Both the position numbers and the translations under genes were made by a program. From assembly GCA_023412275.1 (NCBI GenBank), contig JAEYNY010000073.1:1-7772 (forward strand): a stretch of 7,772 bases of DNA, read 5' to 3'. A model generated the notes under the pieces. That model saw nothing but the letters and a program-made list of their open reading frames with translations. It searched no databases and was not told the origin of the DNA. This stretch comes from Bacillota bacterium. Its GTDB lineage: Bacteria > Bacillota > Clostridia > Acetivibrionales > DSM-1351. Positions within the stretch are counted from its first letter, which is position 1. Every line of letters begins with the position of its first letter. Positions 1 through 7,055 of this stretch are shown here, piece by piece.

Positions 1-104
1 GCTCTGTCTATTATTACACTCATAGCATAATCTATAAACGATTTTTTCATTTCAGATTCAATGTCTATGGGAATAATTTTTTGCTCCCTTATTTCATCTG
101 CCAT
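1..104 (-). CDS. gyrA: DNA gyrase subunit A, N-terminal fragment (runs off the left edge)
   Basis: Reading the minus strand from ATG at 104 gives 34 complete codons that run off the window. The peptide has a short polar leader (MADEIREQKI), then IPIDIESEMKKSFIDYAMSVIIDR. The block YAMSVIIDR is the hallmark start of the GyrA/ParC breakage-reunion domain. The 'IIPIDIESEMKKSFIDYAMSVI' style matches GyrA rather than Firmicute ParC. GyrA, with GyrB, introduces negative supercoils using ATP; its active-site tyrosine and quinolone region lie outside the window. An AGAGG ribosome binding site lies about 11 nt before the ATG. The gene has its own promoter (155-183) and is separated from noc by a terminator, so it is probably transcribed on its own. 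The subunit call rests on only 34 residues, so ParC remains a minor alternative. Confidence 0.85.
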   Translation of the reverse strand, partial: MADEIREQKIIPIDIESEMKKSFIDYAMSVIIDR

Positions 105-154
105 CTAACTTTTTACCTCTTTTCCTATTATAAAAACAATCTTATCCACTCTAT

Positions 155-183
155 ATTGTAATAAACTTTTAACTTACTGTCCA
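155..183 (-). promoter_or_regulatory. Sigma-A-type promoter for gyrA
   Basis: On the minus strand TGGACA (178-183, -35) and TACAAT (155-160, -10) are separated by exactly 17 nt. Each differs from consensus at one base. A run of six A's ends just before the -35 box and could act as an UP-like element. Transcription would begin near position 148, giving a leader of about 45 nt that contains the AGAGG ribosome binding site of gyrA. The site lies downstream of the noc terminator, which fits an independent gyrA transcript. This is a sequence match only. Confidence 0.7.
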
Positions 184-295
184 CTTTTTTGTATACCAAC
201 AATATCAAATACAATATTTAGTATTGCCACTTTTTTTACATATTAAATACTGCTTTAACTCCTGAAAAACTTAGTGAAAGCTTGTTTTTATACAT

Positions 296-323
296 AAAAA
301 ACTGGACACCCCCGGCCCAGTTT
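296..323 (-). terminator. Rho-independent terminator downstream of noc
   Basis: On the minus strand, AAACTGG (317-323) pairs with CCAGTTT (299-305). The loop is GC-rich and may add a G-U and a C-G pair to the stem. A run of six T's follows the CCAG, the first three of them also serving as the end of the stem. It lies 38 bp after the noc stop codon, the right place to end the noc transcript, and upstream of the gyrA promoter. The GC core is only about five pairs, so it may be leaky. Confidence 0.75.
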
Positions 324-361
324 CCTAAATTATATTCTATATAACTCCTACTTTATGTATA

Positions 362-1207
362 TTAAGCCATATTGTTCTTAGGAACTCGAACCACAAATTC
401 TATGTATTCCCCTCTGTCAATCTGCGCAGCCTTTGCATTAACACCTGATTGTCTCATTATATCTATCGCCTGTTTTATAGTATTTACAAATATTCTTACG
501 TCCTTTATTGCTTTTGTCATTTTCTTCTCAGGTGTTTTTTGTTTTAGATTTTTCGAATATTTATCTATAGCCCGTTCTACCAATTCTTCGGTTTTCTTAA
601 CGTTAAGGCCTCTCTCACAAACAAGTCTTAGAACTTTTAGTTGTAGCTGTTCATCATGGAGCTTCAGCAATGCTCTTGCATGTCTTTCAGTGAGATTATT
701 ATCAGAAAGAATTTTTTTAATCAATGGAGACAGTTTTAACAGTCTTATTTTATTTGCTATTGTAGATTGGCTTTTTCCAATCTTTTGGGCAAGCTCTTCC
801 TGAGTAAAACCATGCTCATTTATAAGGTTGCTATAACCCTCAGCTTCTTCCATATAGCTAAGGTCTTCCCTTTGCAGATTTTCTATAAGTGCCATAACAG
901 CAGAATCATTATCGTCAACATTTATTATTATTGCAGGAATCTCCTGCAACCCCGCCATAGTAGCAGCCCTAAGTCTCCGTTCACCTGCTACAAGCTCATA
1001 TGTGCCATGGGAAAGTCTTCTAACGTTTATTGGTTGTAAAACACCGTATTGTTTAATTGAATCGCACAGTTCTTCAAGAGCCATTTTATTAAATTGTTTC
1101 CTTGGTTGGTATGGATTTGGTCTGATGTGGTCTATACCAACATAAGTAATATTTTTCTGGTCTTCCTTCTTTTCCTGCTTTGTAAACTGAATTTTACTTT
1201 CCAACAT
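362..1207 (-). CDS. noc: ParB-family protein of the Noc (nucleoid occlusion) type
   Basis: This 281-residue ParB-family protein is a CTP-dependent DNA clamp. The ParB/Sulfiredoxin-type CTP-binding domain covers about residues 20-115, with NPYQPR (31-36), GERRLRA (75-81) and ENLQRE (109-114). A helix-turn-helix follows (about 134-160). Its QSTIANKIRLLKL and the following NLTERHARAL resemble Bacillus Noc more than Spo0J. The C-terminal part (about 235-278, DVRIFVNTIKQAIDIMRQSGV) also resembles the Noc dimerisation domain. In Bacillus, Noc binds many NBS sites and keeps FtsZ from assembling over the chromosome. The position after rsmG is the usual noc position. The first 20 residues are mostly charged and do not show the aromatic amphipathic helix of Bacillus Noc. 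A weak ribosome binding site (AAAGGA) lies about 10 nt before the ATG and falls in an inverted repeat. A second ParB (Spo0J), if present, is not in this window. Confidence 0.88.
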   Translation of the reverse strand: MLESKIQFTKQEKKEDQKNITYVGIDHIRPNPYQPRKQFNKMALEELCDSIKQYGVLQPINVRRLSHGTYELVAGERRLRAATMAGLQEIPAIIINVDDNDSAVMALIENLQREDLSYMEEAEGYSNLINEHGFTQEELAQKIGKSQSTIANKIRLLKLSPLIKKILSDNNLTERHARALLKLHDEQLQLKVLRLVCERGLNVKKTEELVERAIDKYSKNLKQKTPEKKMTKAIKDVRIFVNTIKQAIDIMRQSGVNAKAAQIDRGEYIEFVVRVPKNNMA

Positions 1208-1216
1208 AACGGCACC

Positions 1217-1285
1217 ATCCTTTGTATATTATTTGTTAATTTAAATTAGTAATCTACTATATGTTGTAAATTACTTACAAAGGAT
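1217..1285 (-). promoter_or_regulatory. Possible structured leader of noc that covers its ribosome binding site
   Basis: On the minus strand ATCCTTTGTA (1276-1285) is perfectly complementary to TACAAAGGAT (1217-1226), 49 nt downstream. The second arm contains the noc ribosome binding site AAAGGA. The same first arm can instead form a local hairpin, TTGTAA-GTAAT-TTACAA, which would leave the ribosome binding site free. A further pair, AGTAAT with ATTACT, and a 12-bp palindrome TAATTTAAATTA lie between the arms. This is consistent with a two-state leader or with DNA sites for a regulator, but no known riboswitch family is recognised. I see no convincing promoter in the 160-bp rsmG-noc gap. Confidence 0.35.
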
Positions 1286-1367
1286 ATTTCTATTGCAAAC
1301 CTTCTTTTCCTTTATTACCAATAAAAAATCGTTCGATAAAAAAGCAGTTAATAACGGATAATACTTC

Positions 1368-2093
1368 TTATATCAACGGTTCTTTCGAGGGTTTCCCTGC
1401 TTTCCTCGGATATTTTGTCGGGGTCTGTCTAAACTTTCTTACCACGACGACATTTCTTTCTATATTTGTGAAAGGTAATTCCATTTTTTCTATTTTCTCG
1501 ATTTTACCACCTAAAATGTCGAGAGCTTTATTGCAATTCTCAAACTCTTCAGTGTTACTTCCTTTCATTGCGATAAATATCCCGTTTATTTTTACAAACG
1601 GAAGACAATATTCGAGTAAAACCGGAAGATTTGATACTGCTCTTGCGACAGCAATATCATACTTTTCCCTGTATAAAGGATTAGCTCCAAAGTCCTCTGC
1701 TCTACCATGAATTGCTGATATTTGGGTAATATTTACTGAATTTATTACCTCATTAAGAAACTTTATTCTCTTATCCAAAGAATCAAGCAATGTTATATCA
1801 TTTTTAGGGTTCACTATTTTAAGAGGAATTCCGGGGAAACCTGCGCCAGTACCTACATCTATAATCTTTTTATCTTCATTACTAATATAAGGAACTATGC
1901 TGACTGAATCTATAAAATGCTTTATTACTATTTCTCTGTCATCCTCTATTGCAGTTAGATTTATTTTCTTATTCCATTCTTTCAGAAGCTCCATATATTT
2001 TTCAAATTGTACTACCTGAGTATCTGATATTTCTGTTTTGTAGTGTGTCAAACCTTTGATAAGTAATTCCTTTAATTCATTATCAAGCGCCAT
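1368..2093 (-). CDS. rsmG: 16S rRNA (guanine-527-N7)-methyltransferase RsmG
   Basis: The protein has 241 residues, the usual length for RsmG (GidB). This SAM-dependent enzyme methylates N7 of G527 in the 530 loop of 16S rRNA, and in other bacteria its loss gives low-level streptomycin resistance. The N-terminal helical part carries WNKKINLTAI (40-49). The SAM-binding motif IIDVGTGAGFPGIPL follows at 77-91, the acidic loop LLDSLDKR at 102-109, and HGRAEDF, typical of the family, at 129-135. The C-terminus has RNVVVVRK (213-220) and the basic RQTPTKYPRKAGKPSKEPL tail expected of RsmG. The ATG has GGAGG 5 nt upstream, placed in the 15-bp gap after mnmG, so the two genes are almost certainly cotranscribed. 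No good terminator follows the gene. Confidence 0.97.
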   Translation of the reverse strand: MALDNELKELLIKGLTHYKTEISDTQVVQFEKYMELLKEWNKKINLTAIEDDREIVIKHFIDSVSIVPYISNEDKKIIDVGTGAGFPGIPLKIVNPKNDITLLDSLDKRIKFLNEVINSVNITQISAIHGRAEDFGANPLYREKYDIAVARAVSNLPVLLEYCLPFVKINGIFIAMKGSNTEEFENCNKALDILGGKIEKIEKMELPFTNIERNVVVVRKFRQTPTKYPRKAGKPSKEPLI

Positions 2094-2108
2094 AAATTCC
2101 TCCGGTTA

Positions 2109-3992
2109 CTAATTTTTCTTTCTATTAACCTGTTCAAGATATATAAGTAATACTGAAATATCAGCAGGAGACACCCCTGTTATTCTGGATGCCTGACCAA
2201 TGGAGTCAGGTCTTATTTGTGAAAGTTTTTGCCTTGCCTCCAGCCTTAATCCCTGTATCTCATTATAATTAATATTCTGTGGTATTTTTCTACCTTCAAG
2301 CTTTTTATACTGTTCAACCTGCTGCATTTGCCTTTTTATATAACCTTCATACTTTACGGCAACTTCAACCTGTTCACGTACTGCTCTGGGAAGGTCAGGA
2401 AGTTCACAAACCTCTGAAAGGCTTTCGTAACTTATTTCAGGCCTCCTAAGTAGTTCTGTTACCTGAATACCACTTTTTATTGCAGTGCTGTTTCTACTTT
2501 CAAGATATTTTAGAACAGCCTCACTTGGTGGCAAATAGGTGTTTTTGAGTCTTGCTATCTCTTTGTCTATCATTTCCTTCTTTTCAAGAAACTTTTCATA
2601 GCGTTCTTCACTGATCAACCCTATTTCTCTACCTATGGTCGTCAATCTCAAGTCGGCATTGTCCTGTCTAAGCAGAAGCCTGTACTCTGCTCTGGATGTC
2701 ATCATTCTATATGGTTCCTTTGTACCCTTTGTAACAAGGTCATCAATAAGTACACCTATATATGCCTGGGATCTGTCCAATATCAATGGCTCTCTGTTTT
2801 GTACCTTCATTGCTGCATTTATTCCTGCAACAATCCCCTGAGCTGCAGCTTCTTCATACCCTGAACTTCCATTTATTTGCCCGGCTGAAAACAACCCGTC
2901 TATATTTTTATACTCCAGTGATAACTTTAACTGTGTAGCATCTATTCCATCATATTCTATTGCATAGGCACTTCTCATTACTTTAACATTTTCAAGTCCA
3001 GGAATAGTCTTCATAAACTCTACCTGTACATCCTCAGGAAGACTGCTTGACATTCCCTGTAGGTACATTTCTTCAGTATCTGTTCCCATAGGTTCAACGA
3101 AGACCTGATGGTGTTCTTTATCTGAGAATCTTACTACCTTGTCCTCTATTGACGGGCAATACCTTGGGCCGATGCCTGTAATATTTCCACTATATAATGG
3201 TGATCGATGAATGTTCTTTTTAATTACCTCATGAGTATCAGTATTTGTATACGTGAGCCAACATGGAACTTGTTCCTTTTCTATTTTTTCTGTTTCAAAC
3301 GAAAATGGAACAATTATATCGTCTCCGGGTTGTTCTGACATTTTTGAAAAGTCGAGACTTCTCTTATTTAATCTGGCAGGAGTGCCCGTCTTAAATCTCA
3401 GAAGCTCTATACCTAGTTTCTTCAAACTCTCTGACAATTTGTTTGCAGGAAACAATCCATCGGGTCCTCCACTATAACTTACATCACCTATAAAAATTTT
3501 TCCTTGGAGATATGTTCCTGTTGTAAGAACTATTGCCTTACACTTGAATATAGCTCCGGTATGGGTTTTTACTCCTGTGACACTAGTCCCTGTTTCATCA
3601 GTTAGTACTTCTATAACTTCTGCCTGCCTAATATCGAGGTTTTCCTGTGTTTCAAGAATACGCTTCATTTCCATCTGATAATGTCTTCTGTCCACTTGAG
3701 CTCGCAAGGAATATACTGCCGGACCTTTTGAGGAATTAAGTATTTTTGACTGAATAAACGTTTTATCCGTTGTCTTTCCCATTTGTCCGCCTAAAGCATC
3801 AATTTCCCTTACCAGATGCCCCTTTGCTGTACCCCCGATGCTTGGATTACATGGCATATTTGCAATACTGTCAAGGTTAATAGAAAATACTATAGTACTG
3901 CAACCAAGCCTTGCCGCTGCCAGTGCTGCCTCACATCCTGCATGTCCTGCACCTATAACAGCTACATCATAACTTCCAGCGAAATAATCCAT
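2109..3992 (-). CDS. mnmG: tRNA uridine-5-carboxymethylaminomethyl modification enzyme MnmG (GidA)
   Basis: The protein has 627 residues, full length for MnmG. With MnmE it installs the carboxymethylaminomethyl (or aminomethyl) group on C5 of U34 in tRNAs reading NNA/NNG codons, using FAD, NADH and methylene-tetrahydrofolate in the cytoplasm. The FAD-binding fold begins with VIGAGHAGCEAA (12-23). MPCNPSIGGTAKGHL (46-60) carries Cys48, and GPRYCPSIEDK (275-285) carries Cys279; these match the two functionally important cysteines of E. coli MnmG. LFSAGQINGSSGYEEAAAQG (367-386) is the second flavoprotein signature, and the helical C-terminal domain for MnmE and tRNA binding ends with SRITGVSPADISVLLIYL (602-619). 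The ATG is preceded by AAGGA about 9 nt upstream. It lies 47 bp after mnmE, its functional partner. Confidence 0.98.
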   Translation of the reverse strand: MDYFAGSYDVAVIGAGHAGCEAALAAARLGCSTIVFSINLDSIANMPCNPSIGGTAKGHLVREIDALGGQMGKTTDKTFIQSKILNSSKGPAVYSLRAQVDRRHYQMEMKRILETQENLDIRQAEVIEVLTDETGTSVTGVKTHTGAIFKCKAIVLTTGTYLQGKIFIGDVSYSGGPDGLFPANKLSESLKKLGIELLRFKTGTPARLNKRSLDFSKMSEQPGDDIIVPFSFETEKIEKEQVPCWLTYTNTDTHEVIKKNIHRSPLYSGNITGIGPRYCPSIEDKVVRFSDKEHHQVFVEPMGTDTEEMYLQGMSSSLPEDVQVEFMKTIPGLENVKVMRSAYAIEYDGIDATQLKLSLEYKNIDGLFSAGQINGSSGYEEAAAQGIVAGINAAMKVQNREPLILDRSQAYIGVLIDDLVTKGTKEPYRMMTSRAEYRLLLRQDNADLRLTTIGREIGLISEERYEKFLEKKEMIDKEIARLKNTYLPPSEAVLKYLESRNSTAIKSGIQVTELLRRPEISYESLSEVCELPDLPRAVREQVEVAVKYEGYIKRQMQQVEQYKKLEGRKIPQNINYNEIQGLRLEARQKLSQIRPDSIGQASRITGVSPADISVLLIYLEQVNRKKN

Positions 3993-4006
3993 AAGGATTC
4001 TTCCTT
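3993..4006 (-). promoter_or_regulatory. Ribosome binding site of mnmG inside a small hairpin
   Basis: On the minus strand the only good ribosome binding site of mnmG, AAGGA (4002-4006), can pair with TCCTT (3993-3997) directly before the ATG, leaving an AGAA loop. The stem has five pairs, two of them G-C, so it would be weak. It might slow initiation slightly or couple it to ribosomes finishing mnmE, or it may be chance. Confidence 0.3.
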
Positions 4007-4039
4007 TCTATATATAATCTGTAATTTTCTTACATAATA

Positions 4040-5422
4040 CTATTTTCCAATACAAAAACGACTAAATATATCATGCATTACAGCTTCGGCAATAGATTCC
4101 CCTGTAATCTGCCCTATGTTGTCTGCACAGCTTTTTATATCAATGGTTACCATATCAAGTGGCATCCCTGTTTTAAAAGAATTCAATGCCTGTTGAATAT
4201 CCTCAATAGCTCTGTCCACAAGGTACTTATGTCTGGAATTTGTTAATAGAACTTCATCATTTCCAGATATTCTTCCTTTAATAAATAATTCTGAAATCGT
4301 TGTTTCCAATTCCTCTATTCCTCGGGCATTTATAACTGATGCATTTAGAACAATATTGTACTCTTCCAACTGCCTCTTTATTTCATTAACTTGCTCTTTA
4401 TTTGCCAAATCTGTCTTGTTTATTAAAATAAGAGCTTTTTTATTTTTTATTAAATTTAGAATTTTAATATCTTCTTCTTCTATGCCTGTTTCTGCTGAAA
4501 GTACTACTATTGTCAAATCAGCCTGTTTGACAGCCTCATAAGCCTTGTTTACTCCTATTTTTTCAACTATGTCTTGCGTGCTCCTTATACCGGCTGTATC
4601 TGTAATCTTTGCCGGAATTCCCTTAATATTTACGTACTCTTCTATAATATCTCTTGTTGTTCCCGGAATATCAGTTACAATTGCCTTCGTACTTCCTGAT
4701 AGTTGGTTTAACAAAGAGGACTTACCTACATTTGGCTTTCCTGCAATTACTATATTCAAGCCTTCTCTTAATATCTTGCCTCTCGCAAATGTTCCTGCCA
4801 GAGTATGAAGCTCATCTTTTATATTAATAAGATTCTCTAATACTTTTTCTCCAGTTATTTCTTCTATATCGTGTTCCGGATAATCAACAGTTACCTCAAT
4901 GTGAGCCAATAATCCTACCAGAGTTTCTCTGATGGTTTTTAATCTAGAAGACAATCTTCCTTCCAGGTGGCTTACAGCAGCTTTTGAGCTCTCAACGGTC
5001 TTGGAATTGATTAAATCTATTATAGCTTCTGCTTGTGACAAATCTATTCTGCCATTTAAAAAAGCACGTTTAGTGAATTCTCCCGGTTCAGCAGGCCTTA
5101 CCCGATTTTTGAAAATCAGTTCCAATATCCTGTTTATTACCACAATTCCACCATGGCAATGTATTTCTATAACATCTTCTCTGGTAAAGGTATTAGGCTT
5201 ACACATTTTCAATAGTAATACCTCATCTATTACGTCTTTTGATTCCTGATCAAAAATTTTACCGTATGTTACTGTATGTGAACTAATTTTCTCCATTGCT
5301 TTTGAAGTTTTAAATATTTTAGCTGCTGTGCTAAATGCGTTTTCTCCGCTTATCCTAATAACACCGATTCCACCTGTTCCATACGGAGTAGATAGTGCTG
5401 CTATAGTATCTTCATTGTACAT
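4040..5422 (-). CDS. mnmE: tRNA modification GTPase MnmE (TrmE)
   Basis: The protein has 460 residues, normal for MnmE, the potassium-activated GTPase that works with MnmG on U34 of tRNA. The N-terminal tetrahydrofolate-binding and dimerisation domain covers about 1-120 and includes DTIAALSTPYGTGGIGVIRISG (5-26) and IHCHGG (87-92). A helical domain is interrupted by the G domain (about 218-380): G1 GKPNVGKSS (228-236), K-loop/switch I GTTRD (254-258), G3 DTAGIR (275-280) and G4 NKTD (335-338). The C-terminus is FCIGK, with the invariant Cys457 of the C-x-GK motif, so the gene is intact. GAGG lies about 7 nt before the ATG. It is separated from jag by 131 bp that carry a hairpin, so it may have its own promoter, though I cannot point to one with confidence. 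Confidence 0.98.
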   Translation of the reverse strand: MYNEDTIAALSTPYGTGGIGVIRISGENAFSTAAKIFKTSKAMEKISSHTVTYGKIFDQESKDVIDEVLLLKMCKPNTFTREDVIEIHCHGGIVVINRILELIFKNRVRPAEPGEFTKRAFLNGRIDLSQAEAIIDLINSKTVESSKAAVSHLEGRLSSRLKTIRETLVGLLAHIEVTVDYPEHDIEEITGEKVLENLINIKDELHTLAGTFARGKILREGLNIVIAGKPNVGKSSLLNQLSGSTKAIVTDIPGTTRDIIEEYVNIKGIPAKITDTAGIRSTQDIVEKIGVNKAYEAVKQADLTIVVLSAETGIEEEDIKILNLIKNKKALILINKTDLANKEQVNEIKRQLEEYNIVLNASVINARGIEELETTISELFIKGRISGNDEVLLTNSRHKYLVDRAIEDIQQALNSFKTGMPLDMVTIDIKSCADNIGQITGESIAEAVMHDIFSRFCIGK

Positions 5423-5475
5423 AATATTACCTCTTCTAACTGGTACAGATTTTTATTGCCTTACCAACGCACAAA

Positions 5476-5502
5476 ATGGTTCAAGGTATGACCCTGAACC
5501 AT
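5476..5502 (-). terminator. Hairpin between jag and mnmE, possible weak terminator or attenuator
   Basis: ATGGTTCAGGGT and ACCTTGAACCAT flank a three-base loop (CAT) on the minus strand. They form a 12-pair stem with a single G-U wobble, which may extend by two weaker pairs. Only four T's follow the stem (CCATTTTGTG), so termination would be partial. It is the only strong stem-loop in the jag-mnmE spacer. The rest of that spacer (5423-5553) holds a 10-bp palindrome, ATATGCATAT (5506-5515), and the mnmE ribosome binding site. The hairpin could end the rpmH-jag unit in part, stabilise an mRNA end, or act as a protein-binding site. Confidence 0.5.
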
Positions 5503-5553
5503 CTGATATGCATATTTATTTCTTAGTATGTTTTTTTAATGTTAGCAATATAG

Positions 5554-6186
5554 TTATTTCAGAGTAATAACTACCTTTCTCTTTGGTTCTTCTCCTGTGC
5601 TGTATGTCTCTACATACTTATGACCTTGAAGAGATGAATGTATTATTCTTCTCTCATAAGGATTCATTGGCTCCAGAGTAATAGGTTTTTTGTATTTTAC
5701 TACTTTATCAGCGAGTCTGTTAGCGAGCTTAACAAGTGTTTCTTCTCTTTTCTGCCTGTAATTTTCAACATTTAATATTACTCTTTTATAATCTTCATAT
5801 TCTTTATTAACAACCAGACTTGTTAGGTATTGCAGGGAATCCATTGTTTCCCCTCTACGGCCGATAATTATTCCAATATTATCTCCATTTATATCAACAA
5901 CTATGCTTTCTTCATCTTCACTAACGTTAATATCAGCCTCAACACCCATATTATTAAGTATTGTGTACAAAAAATCTGACGCTATGTCACATCTGTTTTT
6001 CTCTTCTTTTTCTTTAACTGTCACTCGTATTCTGGCAACTTTAGAACCTATAATACCAAAAATACCTTTGTTGCCCTCTTCTATAACTTCAACATCAACA
6101 TCATCCTGTGTTAACTGTAATTCTTCGAGTGCAGCAGATATAGCTTCCTGAACTGTTTTACCTTTTTTTTCAATACTGTAAGCCAT
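5554..6186 (-). CDS. jag: Jag/KhpB (EloR) RNA-binding protein, SpoIIIJ-associated
   Basis: This 210-residue cytoplasmic protein has the three Jag domains in order. The Jag-N domain (about 3-55) contains the EEGNKGIFGIIG turn (36-47). A KH domain (about 68-140) follows, whose RNA-binding GxxG loop is GRRG (109-112). The R3H domain (about 143-208) has the R...H pair at R179 and H183 (NPYERRIIHSSLQ). In other Firmicutes, Jag (KhpB, EloR) binds RNA, pairs with KhpA and affects cell elongation and division; the name comes from its link with spoIIIJ (yidC). Here its ATG overlaps the yidC stop codon by one base (TAATG), so translation is probably coupled. The nearest AGGAGG lies inside the last yidC codons, about 13 nt upstream, which is rather far. 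Confidence 0.96.
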   Translation of the reverse strand: MAYSIEKKGKTVQEAISAALEELQLTQDDVDVEVIEEGNKGIFGIIGSKVARIRVTVKEKEEKNRCDIASDFLYTILNNMGVEADINVSEDEESIVVDINGDNIGIIIGRRGETMDSLQYLTSLVVNKEYEDYKRVILNVENYRQKREETLVKLANRLADKVVKYKKPITLEPMNPYERRIIHSSLQGHKYVETYSTGEEPKRKVVITLK

Positions 6187-7028
6187 TATTTACTCACTTC
6201 CTCCTTTTTCTTAAGGACATACTTATTTACATAGTACTGCTGAACAATAGCAAACACATTACCGGTAATCCAATATAGAGCAAGACCTGCAGGGAACTGG
6301 AAAGAAAATAGTAAAGTCATTATAGGAGATACATACATCATGCTGTTTCCCATTGGGTTTGTAGCCTTATCCGTAGTTGCCTTAGGCATTGACATACGCA
6401 CTGACAGATATGTGGTAAGGGTCGCTATTATGGGTAATAGCAAAAGAACTGCATATTTAGGCTCGCTCATAATCTTGTTAAAATGCCATGTAGGTATATC
6501 TCCCAAATTTATTCCAAACCCGTGACTTGGGAAAAACATATTCAAGTTTCCAACTTTAGAGCCCTGACCGATACTCATAAAGTGTGTTATCGTATTAATT
6601 TCTGAGTAGGCACTATTAACGGGTATTTTTGATTCTACTGCCAGACTGCTCAACTGGGCTGCTGAAAAACCTAACATATACTTAAGTGGTTTTGTGATAG
6701 CCTGCCATAATGATAACAGTATAGGCATTTGTATAAGCAATGGGAGACAACCGCCTGCGGGATTTATTTTATGTTCCTGATAAAGCTTCATCATTTCCTC
6801 GTTCAGCTTTGCTTTATCATTTGCATATTTTCTTTGAATTTCCTGAAGTAAAGGCTGAACCTTTTGCATTTCAGCAGATGACTTGTACTGTTTTAGAGTT
6901 AATGGAACCATTGCAGCTCTAACTATTATAGTAAAAATTATAAGTGCAAGACCGTAATTTTTAAAAGCAACAGTGTTATAAATCCAATAAAGGAATTGAC
7001 CAAGTGGCCTTATTATTATGTCGAACAT
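6186..7028 (-). CDS. yidC: Membrane protein insertase YidC/Oxa1 family (SpoIIIJ-like)
   Basis: This 280-residue polytopic protein inserts membrane proteins alone or with SecYEG. It has no large periplasmic domain, as in Gram-positive YidC. Hydrophobic segments lie near 27-45, 94-112, 192-211, 230-246 and 248-266. The first contains the single conserved groove arginine, R37 (IIVRAAMVPLT). A charged cytoplasmic hairpin (about 46-88) is followed by NPAGGCLPLLIQMPI (89-103). FPAGLALYW (245-253) is a family signature, and the tail is basic (KKKEE). There is no lipobox cysteine near the N-terminus, unlike SpoIIIJ of Bacillus. The stretch 120-185 between the second and third segments is polar and relatively long. 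AGGAG lies 6 nt before the ATG. It sits between yidD and jag, the standard arrangement. Confidence 0.96.
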   Translation of the reverse strand: MFDIIIRPLGQFLYWIYNTVAFKNYGLALIIFTIIVRAAMVPLTLKQYKSSAEMQKVQPLLQEIQRKYANDKAKLNEEMMKLYQEHKINPAGGCLPLLIQMPILLSLWQAITKPLKYMLGFSAAQLSSLAVESKIPVNSAYSEINTITHFMSIGQGSKVGNLNMFFPSHGFGINLGDIPTWHFNKIMSEPKYAVLLLLPIIATLTTYLSVRMSMPKATTDKATNPMGNSMMYVSPIMTLLFSFQFPAGLALYWITGNVFAIVQQYYVNKYVLKKKEEVSK

Positions 7029-7055
7029 GTTTATCTCCTATATTACAATTAGTAT

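Noticed and set aside
127..132. TATAAT on the minus strand, close to the gyrA start
   Set aside because: It has no matching -35 box at 16-18 nt, and a start from it would fall at or in the ribosome binding site. The pair at 155-183 is much better.
142..150. TTATCCACT, one base from the DnaA box TTATCCACA, in the gyrA leader
   Set aside because: It is a single site with a mismatch at the last base and no other boxes nearby, so it is not an origin and is weak evidence for DnaA control.
372..803. Open reading frame of 143 codons on the plus strand, opposite noc
   Set aside because: It lies wholly within the strongly supported noc gene, its product has no recognisable domain, and its codons are just the complement of noc codons. 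The other plus-strand frames (for example 767-1039, 1468-1710, 4932-5249, 5328-5567 and 5903-6151) are shadows for the same reason.
1323..1337. ATCG/CGAT inverted repeat followed by a T run after rsmG, as a terminator
   Set aside because: The stem is only four pairs with a two-base loop, too tight and too short to fold stably.
5481..5513. Ten-codon reading frame (minus strand) in the jag-mnmE spacer as a leader peptide
   Set aside because: It has no ribosome binding site and no run of regulatory codons. It also coincides with the hairpin, whose pairing explains the sequence better.
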